Source: Diplocarpon mali
Taxonomy: Eukaryota > Ascomycota > Leotiomycetes > Helotiales > Drepanopezizaceae
Direction: 5' to 3'
Length of the DNA: 64,000 nt
NCBI GenBank assembly: GCA_024741835.1
Contig: JAENRP010000038.1
Span: 49,897-113,896 of the forward strand
Shown here: positions 1-11,035 of the stretch, piece by piece
Layout of the letters: every line of letters starts with the position of its first letter
Position numbering within the stretch: the stretch's first letter is position 1
The notes under the pieces: model-generated
Told to the model about the DNA's origin: nothing
What the model saw: only the letters and a program-made list of their open reading frames with translations
Databases searched by the model: none
Program-made: the position numbers and the translations under genes

Positions 1-333
1 TAAAAGCTTTACAGTTTTTAAAAGAGCCTTTTTAAAAGAATTTTCTTAAGAGTTAGTAGTAAGTGGACTTAGCTCTTTAGTAGCCAGTTTTCTTATAAAT
101 ATCTTAGATAGCCTTAGCCTTTAGTTTTTTATTATTTAAGTAGAGTTATATAAGGAATAAGTTATCGCTCCTTTTAAATAATCGTCTTCTTTATATTAGA
201 TAAATTAGAGCTTTAGCTTTGAATTTCTAAAAATCCTTAAGAGCAACTGTCTTTAGTTATTTAAGTGTAATTAAAAATTTCGCGATTTCTTTAGAGTTAC
301 TTAAGTTGTTAGGTAATAAAATTCTCTTATTTG

Positions 334-356
334 ACTTACGGGCTAGGCTTAGGAGT
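334..356. repeat. 23-bp palindromic repeat, copy 1
   Basis: This RIP-mutated copy of the interspersed palindrome has the consensus ACTC-nYRGGCCnGGCCTRn-GAGT and is flanked on the left by TTG. It lies in Gypsy relic D. Confidence 0.6.
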
Positions 357-2300
357 CGAGTCCCTTTAAGGCGATATATTAATAGATAACTAACTTTATT
401 CTTTACCTACTTATTAATATCTATTTTATCTTTTTTAATTAAATTAAAGGGATAGGGGCAAGTTCTTTTTAAAAGGCTATTTGTAATAGTGTTTTTCGTT
501 CTTAGAATGTATTTGACTTTAAAGTCTATTAGTCTTATTTAAGCAATCTATTTTATTAGTAAGGCTCTAGGTAGGTCGCTTGCAGCTTTATTCAATTGTT
601 CTATTAGCACTTTAGCATTAGTTTTAAGGATAAAGTAAGTGCTATAAAGGTCGCTTCTTATCTTTTTTATTACTTTTAAGGCTCTTTTACATTCCTATTT
701 AATAGTATTATACTTTATCTTTACTAGATTCTAAAGACTACTTTTAAAGTAAGCTAGATGTCTTTTCTATTAGCTATTAGCTTATTAAAGGACGGCACCT
801 TATTTGATTAAGCTTGCGTCAACTATTAGTATAATTGGCCTAGCGTCAGCTTTATAATCTATTTTAATTAGATATAGCGCTTTAAGCAACGCTTGCTTTA
901 GTTGTTTTATAGCCTCTATTTAGGGTTCCTCCTATTGAAACTCAGCCCCTTTCTAAAATAAGGTATAAATAGGCGCTGCCTTTTTAATAAAATCCTTGAT
1001 CTAAATGCGATAGTATACTATAATGCTAATAAACGCGCGAGCTTCTGCTATATTGTTATACCTCTTCTATTTATCGATTTTAAGTACTTTAGCCCTTTAA
1101 GGACTTCGGCTATTAGAATTAGTAATGAAACTAATAATTTCTATTAATAGAAGATAGTATTATAACTTCGGACTAACTATTGCTCCTACCCTTTCGAATT
1201 ATATAAGCACTTAGTCCAGGTTCTGAATATGTTCTATTATAAATTATTATATACTAAGAAGAACTTCTTTATAATTATAGAATGATCTTAATCCTTTTAC
1301 TCTTATATTATCTATATAAGGGAGCGCAATATTAAGTATATAATCTACTAGTATCTTATAGATTATTTAAATAAATTGAGCGATCAAATTTATGGCCTTT
1401 TAAGGTAATCTTATCATTTGAAGTAGCTTAAAAGGGGTTTGAATTGCTATTATATCTTTTGATTTAATATTAAGAATAAATTGGTTATATCTAAAGAAGA
1501 AGTTAATAAGAGAGCTATAGGTTAATCTTATGAATTTATTTAAGAACTTATCTATATTTAAAGGAACGTTAGTATCCTTAACAGTTACTTAGTTTATCTC
1601 TACTACTACTATTATTAGTTTGTAAGTTCCCTTTTCTTTTTTAATAACTAGGAATTATTTATTCTTATAAGGGCTATTATAAAACTCGAAAACTCCTTGC
1701 TTTAGCCTGTCCTTTAATATTTCGATTACCTTTTCTTAAAGAGCTTTAAGGACCTTGAATATTTTCTCTTGCTAGGCTTTATAAGGTATTGTCTTAATCT
1801 TAATATAAGGCGTGACCTCTTTTTAAATCTGGCTAAGTTCTATCTAATCAAAAGCTAAGGCGTCTTCTTAATTTATTAAGGTTTTATAAAGTAGTTCGTA
1901 TTCTTATTCTATTAAGTTATCTCCAATTTTTAATATATTAAAACGTTCTTTTATTAGCCGATATCTAATAGGTTTATTAGAAAATCTACCTATAATAAAC
2001 TTATCGAATTTGCCACCTAGCTTCAGAGGTCGAAGCTTCTTATCTTATTTAAACTAATTATCCAGTCCTCTAGGCTTTAAGCTATTAAAGATTCCCTAAT
2101 CTACCAATCGTACTTTATCAGCCTTACTTTTATATATAGTTCGAATATTAGCTAGTACTATACTTCTTTACTTCTTTCCTTTTTTATTAAATCCTATAAA
2201 ATGGTCCGAATTTTCCTTTTTAAAAATAAATAAAAGATTTTCTAAGTTATTAATTTAAAGTGCATAGATAGAAATATTATTAGTAATTTTATTGTTTTTT

Positions 2301-2323
2301 ACTCGCAGGTCCGGCTTATAAGT
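2301..2323. repeat. 23-bp palindromic repeat, copy 2
   Basis: The copy reads ACTCGCAGG then TCCGGCTTATAAGT, which matches the palindrome with C-to-T and G-to-A changes. It lies in Gypsy relic D. Confidence 0.6.
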
Positions 2324-2462
2324 GGTTTTTAGGTTTTTTAAAATGATTAGTGAATTATCGAAATTTGTAAAATAAACTCTCTTTTCTACCTTATTTTTCT
2401 TTTTTCTTAATTGTTAAGCCGATAAAACTCCAATTATACTAATTTTTAAAATTCCAGATTTG

Positions 2463-2485
2463 ACTCCTAGTCTAAGACTGCAAGT
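2463..2485. repeat. 23-bp palindromic repeat, copy 3
   Basis: The copy begins ACTCCTAG and ends CTGCAAGT, with the usual TTG flank on the left and TAAAT on the right. It lies in Gypsy relic D, 162 bp from copy 2. Confidence 0.6.
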
Positions 2486-4284
2486 TAAATCGCTATTATT
2501 CAAAATCGGCAAACTCACCTTTCTTTTACTATAACTCCTTGCTAAGTGCCTTCCTTTACTAGCATTAAGCTTAGCCCTTATACTAGCTAATCGTTTCCTA
2601 AAACCTTATTTTAGAATTCGGCTATATCTCTTATAATAACCATTTATCCTTTTAAAGATCGATCTATATTCTAAAGGCTAGCTTTTATAAGCCTATCTTT
2701 AGGATAATTAAATATTAGCTGAGATTTTAAAATAAAGGGTATTCTTAAAAGAATATTATTTAAAGAATTCTCTATTATTAGAAAGTTAATATAATTAACG
2801 ATTCCTTTAACTCTAACCTTTACGTTTTTCACCTATTTATTAAAATTGTATTTCGATCTAGAGATAGTCGAATAAATAAGGAGTCGATTGCTAACAATTA
2901 TTAATTAAGCTATTTCTGCCACTTTTCTAATTATTATATTAACTTTTAAACTATAATTGATCAAAGCCTTTACTTTAACTGATTCTTCTATAGAATAAAT
3001 AATAATAGGGCTTTTTATTATAACTGCTAAACAATTTCGATTGATATTCTAAGATATTAAAGCTATTGCTATAATATTATAATACCTCTAGGTTCCTTTA
3101 TCTTCTGCAATCTAAAGATATTTAATTAAGGCTAAGTGCTTCTTAGAGTTCTTTCGCATTACAATTTCCATTTCCTTATTATTATTCAAATCTTTAAAGG
3201 TAACTGGGATATGCTTTCTTAGCACTTTATTAAAGCGTTTAATTAAACTAAATAGGTCTTTAAACGTAAGGTTAATTTGCTAGGCTATGATATTCTTTAC
3301 AGCTTTCTCTATTGCGGTTGAACTAGTATATTTATTAACGAATTTCTCTTATTTTAATATCTATCTCTTTCGCTTAAGGTTAAGGGTCTGCGTAATAACT
3401 TCAACTTCTTAATCTTTAAGCTTAAAGCCATCTTTATTTATTATATCTTTAATTAATTCGTCTGCTATATCGGCTTTATCCTCGTCTACTATAGTTCTAG
3501 ATTATTAAGTGTCTTTTAGCGTTTAAACTCTATATTAAGATTCCTAAGTTATATATATTAATTTCTGGACTTTAGCTAATTTTATTAGTATTAAAGGAGT
3601 AGTAGATCTAAAAGGATGCTAAGTATTCTAAGGGTTTTTAAATACAAAAGTAGCATTAATATTAATAGATATATTATTATTAACCTATCTTAAGATAGAG
3701 ATGCCTTTAACTTCTATAGCTATTTGATTAAAAGCTAGGTCCTTAAGAACTCCCTTAGGTAGGTTGCTAATTGGACTAGTATATATATAAGTTGGAATTT
3801 TAGCATTTATATCTATAATACGCTATCGTTCAATTAAATTCTTATCCTATTTTATATTATATATTATTATTTAAATAGTCTGTAACTATAAGCGATTCTA
3901 GTGCTTTTTAATAGGGATAGCTTTTGGCCTAAGATCTCTAATGCAAAGTATCCTATACTTATTAATATGCATGACCTTAGTATTAATAAAATAATAGAAA
4001 AGAGGGCAATTGTTATAATACTTATATAAAGCGCAGTTAGGTTCTTTATTATTATAAAAGTTGCAGGTTAATCGTCTTCTATTGCTATTCCCTTAGTACC
4101 CTATAGTATTAATATTAGCAAAGTGCTAGTTAGGATTAATTTCTCCTTCTTTAGTCAACTATTAAGTTCTTATATTAGCTAGTTGTTTTAAATAATAAGA
4201 AGCAAGAGTCTAGTAACAGGAACTACTATATTAGCTTATAGTGGCCGAGTTTTACCTATTACTAAATTAGGGAATATACTATTT

Positions 4285-4533
4285 TGTAGCAAGGAGGTTC
4301 TCAGATAGTGAACTTGATAGTAAACTAGAAGAGAGGGCACAAAGAAGTATGAGGTGCAAACGACGATATTAAGTGTCTTGATTTATAAGAGCTCTCTAAC
4401 TACAAGCTACTTAAGGTAAGCGGGCTTCTTAGCGAAGCCGCTAAGTCATATAGTAAGTCATATGATATATTATATATATAATATATTATATAATAGATCA
4501 TATAATAAATATATAACGGGTATACCTACAATA
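4285..4533 (-). repeat. LTR of Copia C (left, 3' LTR)
   Basis: It starts TGTAGCAAGG and ends CCTACAATA, a RIP-altered form of the CCTGCAACA seen in the partner LTR. It is 249 bp, the same as the right LTR. It holds a highly AT-rich palindromic tail (about 4440-4520) that is better preserved in the right copy. Confidence 0.9.
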
Positions 4534-4710
4534 CACCCCTTTAGGGAGACCTTTAAAGGTATTCGCCAGTAATACATATAACATCATAACTTTTGTTATA
4601 TTTTACAGTTTCGTATGAAAAATCAACCTATAGATATTAGAAATAGAGTAGAGTTCGCTAGCGCGCTCTACTCTAAAGTAGGAAATCCACCCCTTAATAA
4701 GTCAAAATCA

Positions 4711-4733
4711 ACTCACGGGCCTGGCCTAGGAGT
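4711..4733. repeat. 23-bp palindromic repeat, copy 4
   Basis: This is the best preserved copy: ACTCACGGGCCTGGCCTAG then GAGT. It lies just beyond the 3' end of the Copia C pol frame, and the A-rich 30-bp tandem repeat starts immediately after it. Confidence 0.75.
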
Positions 4734-4831
4734 AAAAAAAATCACCCTTTAATAGAAGTGCAAAAAAAAAAATCACCCTATAATAGGGGTATAAAAAAAT
4801 CACCCTTTAATCAAGGTGCAGAACCTTCATA
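4734..4831. repeat. Tandem repeat, about 30-bp unit, three copies
   Basis: Three units each consist of a run of 7-11 A, then TCACCCTWTAAT and then nnnRGTGY. The CACC and GGTG ends of a unit can pair, so each unit can form a small hairpin. A related TCACCCCTTAAT segment follows the palindrome copy at 6719-6741, and another lies left of this one at 4687. It sits between the pol stop and the 3' LTR of Copia C. Confidence 0.7.
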
Positions 4832-6610
4832 TTTAACAATTTGATAAAGGCGGCGTAGTTGGAGCTATTTAAGCTCTTAGTAAGGCTATCGGCAGCGTTA
4901 TCTTTAGTATTTATATACTAGAGGTCCAAATGGCCTTTTTAAAGCTGCTATTAAATATAATGGAACTTGATATTAATATGCTTCGTTCTCTAATAATATT
5001 TGGGATTTTCGGTAAGATAAAGGGCTTCCTAGTTATCGCAAATCATCTCAACTTTAGTAGCGTTATCACTAGCGTAGCCTATTTCCTTAAGTACCTGGCG
5101 TATCTAAGAGGCTTCTTATGCGAATTTGCATATAGCAATATACTCTGCCTTTGTAGATGAGAGAGCGATAATAGTTTATTGCTTAAAGGAGGCGGTAATT
5201 ACACTATTATTAAGGAAGAAGACGGCCCTAGAATAGGAGGCTCTACTTCCTCTATTACCTGCCTAGTTAGAATCGCAGTAGCTATGCAATTTCTAAAGCT
5301 CTAAGTCAGTTGTTTTACTTCCGAAGGTAGTATAATAGAATCGCGTTTCTTATAAGTACTATAAAACTCATTTTAAAGCTGCTATATATTATAGCGAAGG
5401 GTTAGTAAGGAATTTGCTAAGAATGGAGCAGTAGTATAGTATATCCTAACGCGTATAGTGCGCAAGGTACTATAGAGAACCATAGATCTTTTAGTATAGC
5501 TTTACTTCTTATAGAGTGGCTTGGCCTTTAAATTTGACTATATGAACTTTATAGCTACTAGCAAAAGGCGTTAGTACGCTTTTGCAATTAGTTATATGAA
5601 AACATTTAAAAACCTTATTAATATAGGCGTTTTAATAAAGTGAGATTATTCTATTTTATCGATCTCTAACTATATGTACTCTTAAGAAGTAGTTAGCCGA
5701 TTCGCCACTTATGATTTCGAAGAGGTTGCGAAGATCTCTTTTGAACTTATTATATATATTACCCTTCTTTGCTACTATAAGGAAGTCGTCGATGTAGGTG
5801 ATAATGAGAATCCGAGAGGCGCGGTTGATATATACGCAATTGTTAGTATCGAGAGGTTGAAAATCGAGCTTTTATAGCTTAGACCATAGCTTTTCTTACT
5901 ATAGTTATAGAGATTGCTTTAAGCTATATAAGGCCTTAAGAAGCTTAAGATAGTAGTCTTAAGGTAAAAGAATAACCTTATCTTAAGTGTATTTAAGAGG
6001 TAACTTGATATAGATATTAAAGTCAGCTTCTGAATTAAAGAAAGCTGTCTCAATATCGAACTAATCTAGCTCGAAGTCATATAGCGCTGCAAGCGCGATT
6101 ATGATCTTCTAAACTGCAGATTTGCATACTCTAGTAAAAGTCTGGTTGTAATCTCGACCTTATCGTTGCATATAGCCTTGTATAACGAATCTGACCTTTT
6201 ATTAAGAGATTTCCCTGTTTTAGTCTCTTTTAGTTTTAAAGACAAGTCTCGATCTAAGTACTTTATCGTCTTTAGAGAGTTCTAAGCGTTTCACCACTAC
6301 TTATATATTCTTATAAGCGAGGGAATTGTATTTAAAGTTGATCGTAGATTGCTATTTATCGGCGTTAGCGCAAGAGAGGGCTTATTCGACTGTTTTCGGG
6401 TTATTTAGGTAAGGAGAGTCGAGTAAGGCTATATGGAAGGCGCTTAAATAGGCTTCCTTATTATTAGAGTTATCAGCTTTGAATCTAAGAGTAGTAGAGC
6501 GAGTAGCTCTCTTCTCAAAAGGCTAAGGGTAAGCCTTATTCTTTAAACCAAGAGGTCTTCCTCTCTTTCTTAGAGTTAGAAGCTTAGCTTTATTAGCTTC
6601 TCTTGAATCG

Positions 6611-6741
6611 ACTCGCAGTCCTAGCCTAGGAGTAAAATCATTATTATCGTAAGAGTCAGAATTGACTCGCGGTCCTGGCCTAGGAGTGAAATCATCATTA
6701 TCGTAAGAGTTAGAATTGACTCGCGGTCCTGGCCTAGGAGT
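6611..6741. repeat. Array of three 23-bp palindromes at an exact 54-bp period (copies 5-7)
   Basis: Palindromes start at 6611, 6665 and 6719. Each is followed by a 31-bp spacer of the type GAAATCATCATTATCG then TAAGAGTTAGAATTG. On the minus strand the unit is 18 codons and stays open, reading DFTPRPGPRVNSDSYDN with minor changes. It sits in the Copia C linker between integrase and reverse transcriptase, in frame with both. Confidence 0.85.
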
Positions 6742-8128
6742 GAAATCACCCCTTAATTGCGGCTCTATAATTAGGCCGTCTTTATCGAATCGAATGTAAG
6801 ATAATCGAATAATCTTTTCCCCTATTTGCAATAGTATATAAATCTAATAGATACTTCTGCTATTAAATCCGATAAGAGTACCTACCTTTGCTCTTAAAGC
6901 GAGTTTATTGCTTTAAGTTCGCTTTTCTTTCTCGATTAGCATATAGATGCGATAGCCTAGTACTCGAAGATGCTTAACTAAGGGAGTATAAGGCTTATTA
7001 GGCTTGATATTATCCTAAAAGACCTTATATAGAGTCTTGCTACCTAGAATATCAAAGGCGGTAAGATTAGTAATATATATTACCGAAAGAAGGAGGTAAG
7101 GCTAGAGAAAGGAGGGGATATTTTGGTCAATTATAGCTATTCGCAACTTTTCCATTAGTGTACGAATTGATCGTTCTAATCTGCTATCTTATTCTGGTGT
7201 ATATAGAGTAGATTCTTCTAAAATTATGCCAAGGTTTTCTATAAGTATTTGTATCTATATAAGAGAGTACTCTTTGCCTCTATCAGTTCTCTAACGCTTG
7301 ATTGTACAATTATACTAAGTTTATAAAAGGCTGATCATTTTCTTATTTGCCTTAAAGGCATTAGATTTGTTTATATAGGTCTATCCCTATTTAGCTATTA
7401 TAGCTGCGCAAGTGAAGATAGAAGCGTATTTATAACCATTAAGGCCAGTTGGCTTTAGATAAACCATATTAATATATAGCTTGTTAAGTGCCTTTATAGG
7501 TCGAGGGCGAGCTAAACGTTTATTAACATATTAGAGAGGTCTGCCCTTTTTGCAAGAAGCGCAGATTTGCGTCTTTCTTAATTTTGTTTCCTTAATTTGC
7601 ATATTAGTAATAGCAGATTAGGTCTTTTTAACCGTTTATAGGCCAGCGTGGCCTAATCGATAGTGCTAGAGCTTAATATCAAGAGGTCTATTCTCAATTG
7701 CAGCTAGGAGAGCATATCCACTTATATAACTAAAGGAGTTAGTAGAAGGCTGTTCCTTATTAATATATATATTATTATCGATAGTGCAAATTTCCTTCTT
7801 ATTAGATAGGAATAGCTTGCCATTTCGGTAGAAGCCTTTGATTTTATTAAGTTTACTACCTAAGTATAGGCAGATAGGTGACTAAGGTATATAGAGAGTA
7901 TTAATTAACTTAAGAATATATACCTTTCTATTAGATTTAAGTGCGTTAACTTTATAAATGCTAACACTAAGAGGTTGAATAGATCTATTAACTATACTTA
8001 AGGAGGGTAGATTGTCTTAAGCAGTATAGGAAGTGAACTTAAAGAGATTATTAGAGATATGCTTACTAGTACCTATATTATATAGCCAACAATTCCTTAA
8101 TTTTGATAAGAAGTAGGTAGAAGAACTA

Positions 8129-8205
8129 ACTCTTAGGCCCGGCCTGCGAGTGGAAATTGGCCTTAGGGAGGAGTTAGAATTGACTCTTAGGCCCGGCTTG
8201 CGAGT
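8129..8205. repeat. Pair of 23-bp palindromes at 54-bp spacing (copies 8-9)
   Basis: Palindromes at 8129-8151 and 8183-8205 begin ACTCTTAGGCCCGGC and end TGCGAGT. The spacer GGAAATTGG...GAGTTAGAATTG resembles that of the 6.6-kb array. The minus strand reads TRRPGLRVSS and TRKPGLRVNS, the same frame as the other array, although this site is in the Gag-to-integrase part of Copia C. Confidence 0.8.
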
Positions 8206-9655
8206 GAGAATTGGCCCTAGGATTAGTAATAGTATAGTATGCCTAAAGAGGTCATTATCTAACTCTTTATCTTCCTTTTAAATCTTTTTAAAAGGCTTCT
8301 TACCTTTTGGTAATAATAGCAAGGACTTGTCGTCCTTGCCTTTAAGGTAATAGAATACGTACTTCTTCTTTAAATCCTTCTCCTAGGCCTCTCTTTTCGA
8401 TTTGTTAATTATAAAGCAATCTTCTACCTTATAGTATAGCTCTGGTTGCTTATAATAAGGATAGGGGGAGTTGGGGGAGGAGGTGGTAGTATTCTTAAAG
8501 GTGCTCTTCTTTAAGTCTTTAAAACCTCCTTTGTTTTCTAACTTCTTATAGTTAGAGGAATGCGGCTTGCTAGCCGATTTATTACTATATAAGATGGTTC
8601 TATTCATTTTTAAACTCTATAAGGCTCGAGCTTTATTAGTGATATCTTTAATAAGAGCTTTAAGCGTAATCTCTGATTTTCGTCTAGCTGCTATAGCTAA
8701 GCGAAGGTTAGAACGTTGTCGATCTGCCCAAATAGGCCATCTATTGGAATAGCTAGCAATAAATATAATAGGGTGCTAGTAAGAGGGAGGGGCAGAGTCG
8801 AGAGCTTCCAATTTAGTAATTGAAAGCCTAAAGGCGACGATATAAGCTTTAAATGAATTAAAGTTATTATATTTAATAGTAACATAGGTCTATATAGCGT
8901 TGTATTTAAGTACTATTCCAGATCCTTTGTACTATTTTTAAAAAGCTTCCTATATGTCTAAGGCAGATTTGTCGCCTTCTATATAAGCTAGTAGTCCTGG
9001 TTTGCAATTAAGTGTAATAGCAAGCTTTATCTAAGATTCCTTAGCTTCCTATTTAACCTAATTGTCCCTTTCCTTATTTATAATAGAACGGTCTTATAAG
9101 TCAACCTTAGGTGGAGTATATATTCTAGCTTTTGTATAAAGATGTATGGTTAAGGCATTTGACTTTGCAAAGTTCAAAACCTTATTCCTCTACTAGCTGT
9201 AGTCCTTTGCGCCTTTAAGCTTTTGAGACTTAAGGAGGCTAAGGGCAGCCGAAGATAATGACGACATCTTATTTGTATATTTGTATATAGAGTTGTCGAA
9301 AGGAGGAGAAGGAGGAGGAGGAGGAGATGAACTATTAAATTCGAGTTTAAGGTATTATATATTAGTCCCTTTAAAAATAGGTGATTTAGGCAGTGGAGTA
9401 CTTTCAGCAATTAAGCTGGTAATCTTAGCTATTAGTCCTAATGATTCAGCTATAGTAACGAATCTTGCGTAAGCTTGGATTATTGCATAGCGCTTTAAAA
9501 GGGGAGTAGCCACTATTTTATTATTAAGATAACGCTTATTATACGTCGTTAGTTAAGTAAAACTCAAAATGTCGATCAGCCTTTTCGTTTATAAGGGAGA
9601 CTCTGATCGATGGAATTTGTCAAATGCTATTTATAGGTATGCGGGGCTTATAACC

Positions 9656-9904
9656 TATAGTAAGGAGGTTCTTAGATAGTGAACTTGATAGTAAACTAAA
9701 AGAGAGGGCATAAAGAAGTATGAGGTGCAAACGACGATATTGAGTATTTTGATTTATAAGAGCTCTCTAACTACGAGCTACTTAAGGTAAGCGGGCTTCT
9801 TAGCAAAGCCGCTAAGTCATATGGCAAGTCATATGATATATCATGTGTATAATGTGTCATATGACAGATCATGTGATAAACATATGACGGGCATACCTGC
9901 AACA
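9656..9904 (-). repeat. LTR of Copia C (right, 5' LTR)
   Basis: This 249-bp LTR starts TATAGTAAGG (RIP form of TGTAGCAAGG) and ends ACCTGCAACA. Its AT-rich tail keeps a run of TCATATGAY/RTCATATGA motifs. The target duplication TATTT follows directly. Confidence 0.9.
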
Positions 9905-10003
9905 TATTTTTCTTATAAGAGATTATTAATCCTAGTTTCTAAGCTTTAGATTTAGAGTTTTATAAATTAGGTCTTAAGTTCCTTAATTCTAGGGTTGGAT
10001 CTT

Positions 10004-10026
10004 ACTCTTAAGTTAGGACTGCAAGT
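10004..10026. repeat. 23-bp palindromic repeat, copy 10
   Basis: The copy reads ACTCTTAAG and ends ACTGCAAGT, followed by GAAAG. It is RIP-altered and lies in the gag side of Gypsy relic D. Confidence 0.6.
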
Positions 10027-11012
10027 GAAAGGTATAACTACTAGGTTCTTCTTTACCTCCTTTATAACTTTTAAAGCCTTTAAGTGTTTTTAGACCAGGC
10101 TTTTAAGGTCTTTAATATAAGAGGGAGTAAGGGCTTTTTCCTACTTTATAGTATTAATAGTTCTCTTATTAAGATCTGATTTTAAAGCAAAGGCTAAGAA
10201 TTCCTTAAATAAGGCAAAGGTTATAAGGTCTTACTTATCGATCTTAAAATGCTTAATGATCTTATTTCAAAGGCTAGTAGGTAATCTAAGTAAAAAAAGG
10301 CGGCCTCTTTCAACTTCGCTAAGTATTTTCTAGCTAATTAAGGTATTTAATATATAAGTAAAAGTCCGATAGTAGTTTTTAAATTCCTTAGGAGTATAAG
10401 TGACTAGAATAAATTCCTTTAAGAAAGCTAAGGTATTGCGAATCTGCTATTTATTAAATTTGCAAAATTCAGATTTAAGGGCCTTAATAAGGAGTTCCTA
10501 TGAACTATAAGTTTTCTATTTAAGGAGGGACTTGATAATATCCTTACTTATATGATTATAGTAGCAAGGAAGTCGAGAAATCATATCCTCTTATATAATA
10601 CTAAAATCGTAATAAGTTTCCTTATATTGCTTAAGGAAATTAGTAATATTAGCGCCTATAAAGTAAGGAGCGCTAAGGGAATTAGGGAGGGGAAAGTGAT
10701 TAGTAATAGCCTTAAATGCGGCTATTATCGTTTTATACTAACTGTCTAAGTTAATAGAATCTATAAGAGGTAAAGGGGAAGCTTTAATATTATAAGATTA
10801 ATTGCTAAAAGGAGTACTTCGAAATTCAAAAGGGCTTAAAGAGCATTTAGAATCCGAGTCAATCTTAAAGTGACTAGGACGAGTTTGAAAAGATTTAGAT
10901 AAAGGGTTAATAAAAAGTTTAAAATTATTATTATTATTAGTGTTTTTAAGCGTTGATATTGAAAAAGTAGGTAGTAATCCTAAGTTGTTTAAAGATGTCT
11001 TTTTATCCTCTT

Positions 11013-11035
11013 ACTTATAGGCCAGGCCTAAGAGT
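11013..11035. repeat. 23-bp palindromic repeat, copy 11
   Basis: The copy reads ACTTATAGGCCAGGCC then TAAGAGT. One minus-strand frame gives TLRPGL-stop-VR, the same peptide phase as in Copia C. It lies near the 5' part of Gypsy relic D. Confidence 0.65.

Larger units (their letters stand above)
1..4284 (-). mobile_element. Gypsy retrotransposon relic D, pol side (RIP-mutated, truncated at window edge)
   Basis: Read on the minus strand, this AT-rich tract gives a decayed Gypsy (Metaviridae) pol. Around 780-1130 it shows the reverse transcriptase/RNase H join: an FI-x-IIVYYRI-like stretch, then EAIKQLKQALLKALYL, then IDYKADARPIILIVDASL with the tether and RNase H residues expected of the family. 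Nearly all in-frame stops are TAG or TAA at places where the family has Gln, as RIP produces. Gag of the same element resumes to the right of Copia C (from 9910). The duplicated TATTT at 4280-4284 and 9905-9909 shows that C split it. No LTR for D was found inside the window, so its left end lies outside. It is non-functional. Confidence 0.75.
4826..9267 (-). pseudogene. Gag-Pol polyprotein of Copia C, RIP-disrupted
   Basis: The probable start is ATG at 9267, reading MSSLSSAALSLLKSQKLKGA, a Copia Gag-like N-terminus with KDY following. A GAG-pre-integrase block with HYRLGHAG lies near 7670. The integrase zinc remnant and core follow (CASCKKGR near 7550; TDRGKEYS near 7280). The integrase-to-RT linker near 6800 reads IIRLSYIRFD. 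The reverse transcriptase (FDIETAFFNSEAD, near 6050) and RNase H C-terminus (NAADSLTKSLNSSNYAAF, near 4860) complete it. Many stops fall at former Gln codons. The linker carries a three-fold 18-residue repeat encoded by the palindrome array. It is not translatable as a whole. Confidence 0.8.
4285..9904 (-). mobile_element. Copia LTR retrotransposon C, complete but RIP-inactivated
   Basis: This 5,620-bp element has two 249-bp LTRs (4285-4533 and 9656-9904) and a 5-bp target duplication TATTT at 4280-4284 and 9905-9909. It is coded on the minus strand, so the right LTR is the 5' LTR. Directly inside it, the minus strand reads GGTTATAAGCCCCGC (9655-9641). This matches the reverse complement of the initiator tRNA-Met anticodon arm with one RIP-type change, so the primer was probably a half tRNA-iMet, as known for Drosophila copia and yeast Ty5. 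The domain order Gag, integrase, reverse transcriptase, RNase H is that of Ty1/Copia. It is inserted in Gypsy relic D. Confidence 0.9.

Noticed and set aside
9281..9472. Plus-strand frame with a Gly-rich run
   Set aside because: It is produced by a GGA microsatellite in the antisense of the Copia C gag.
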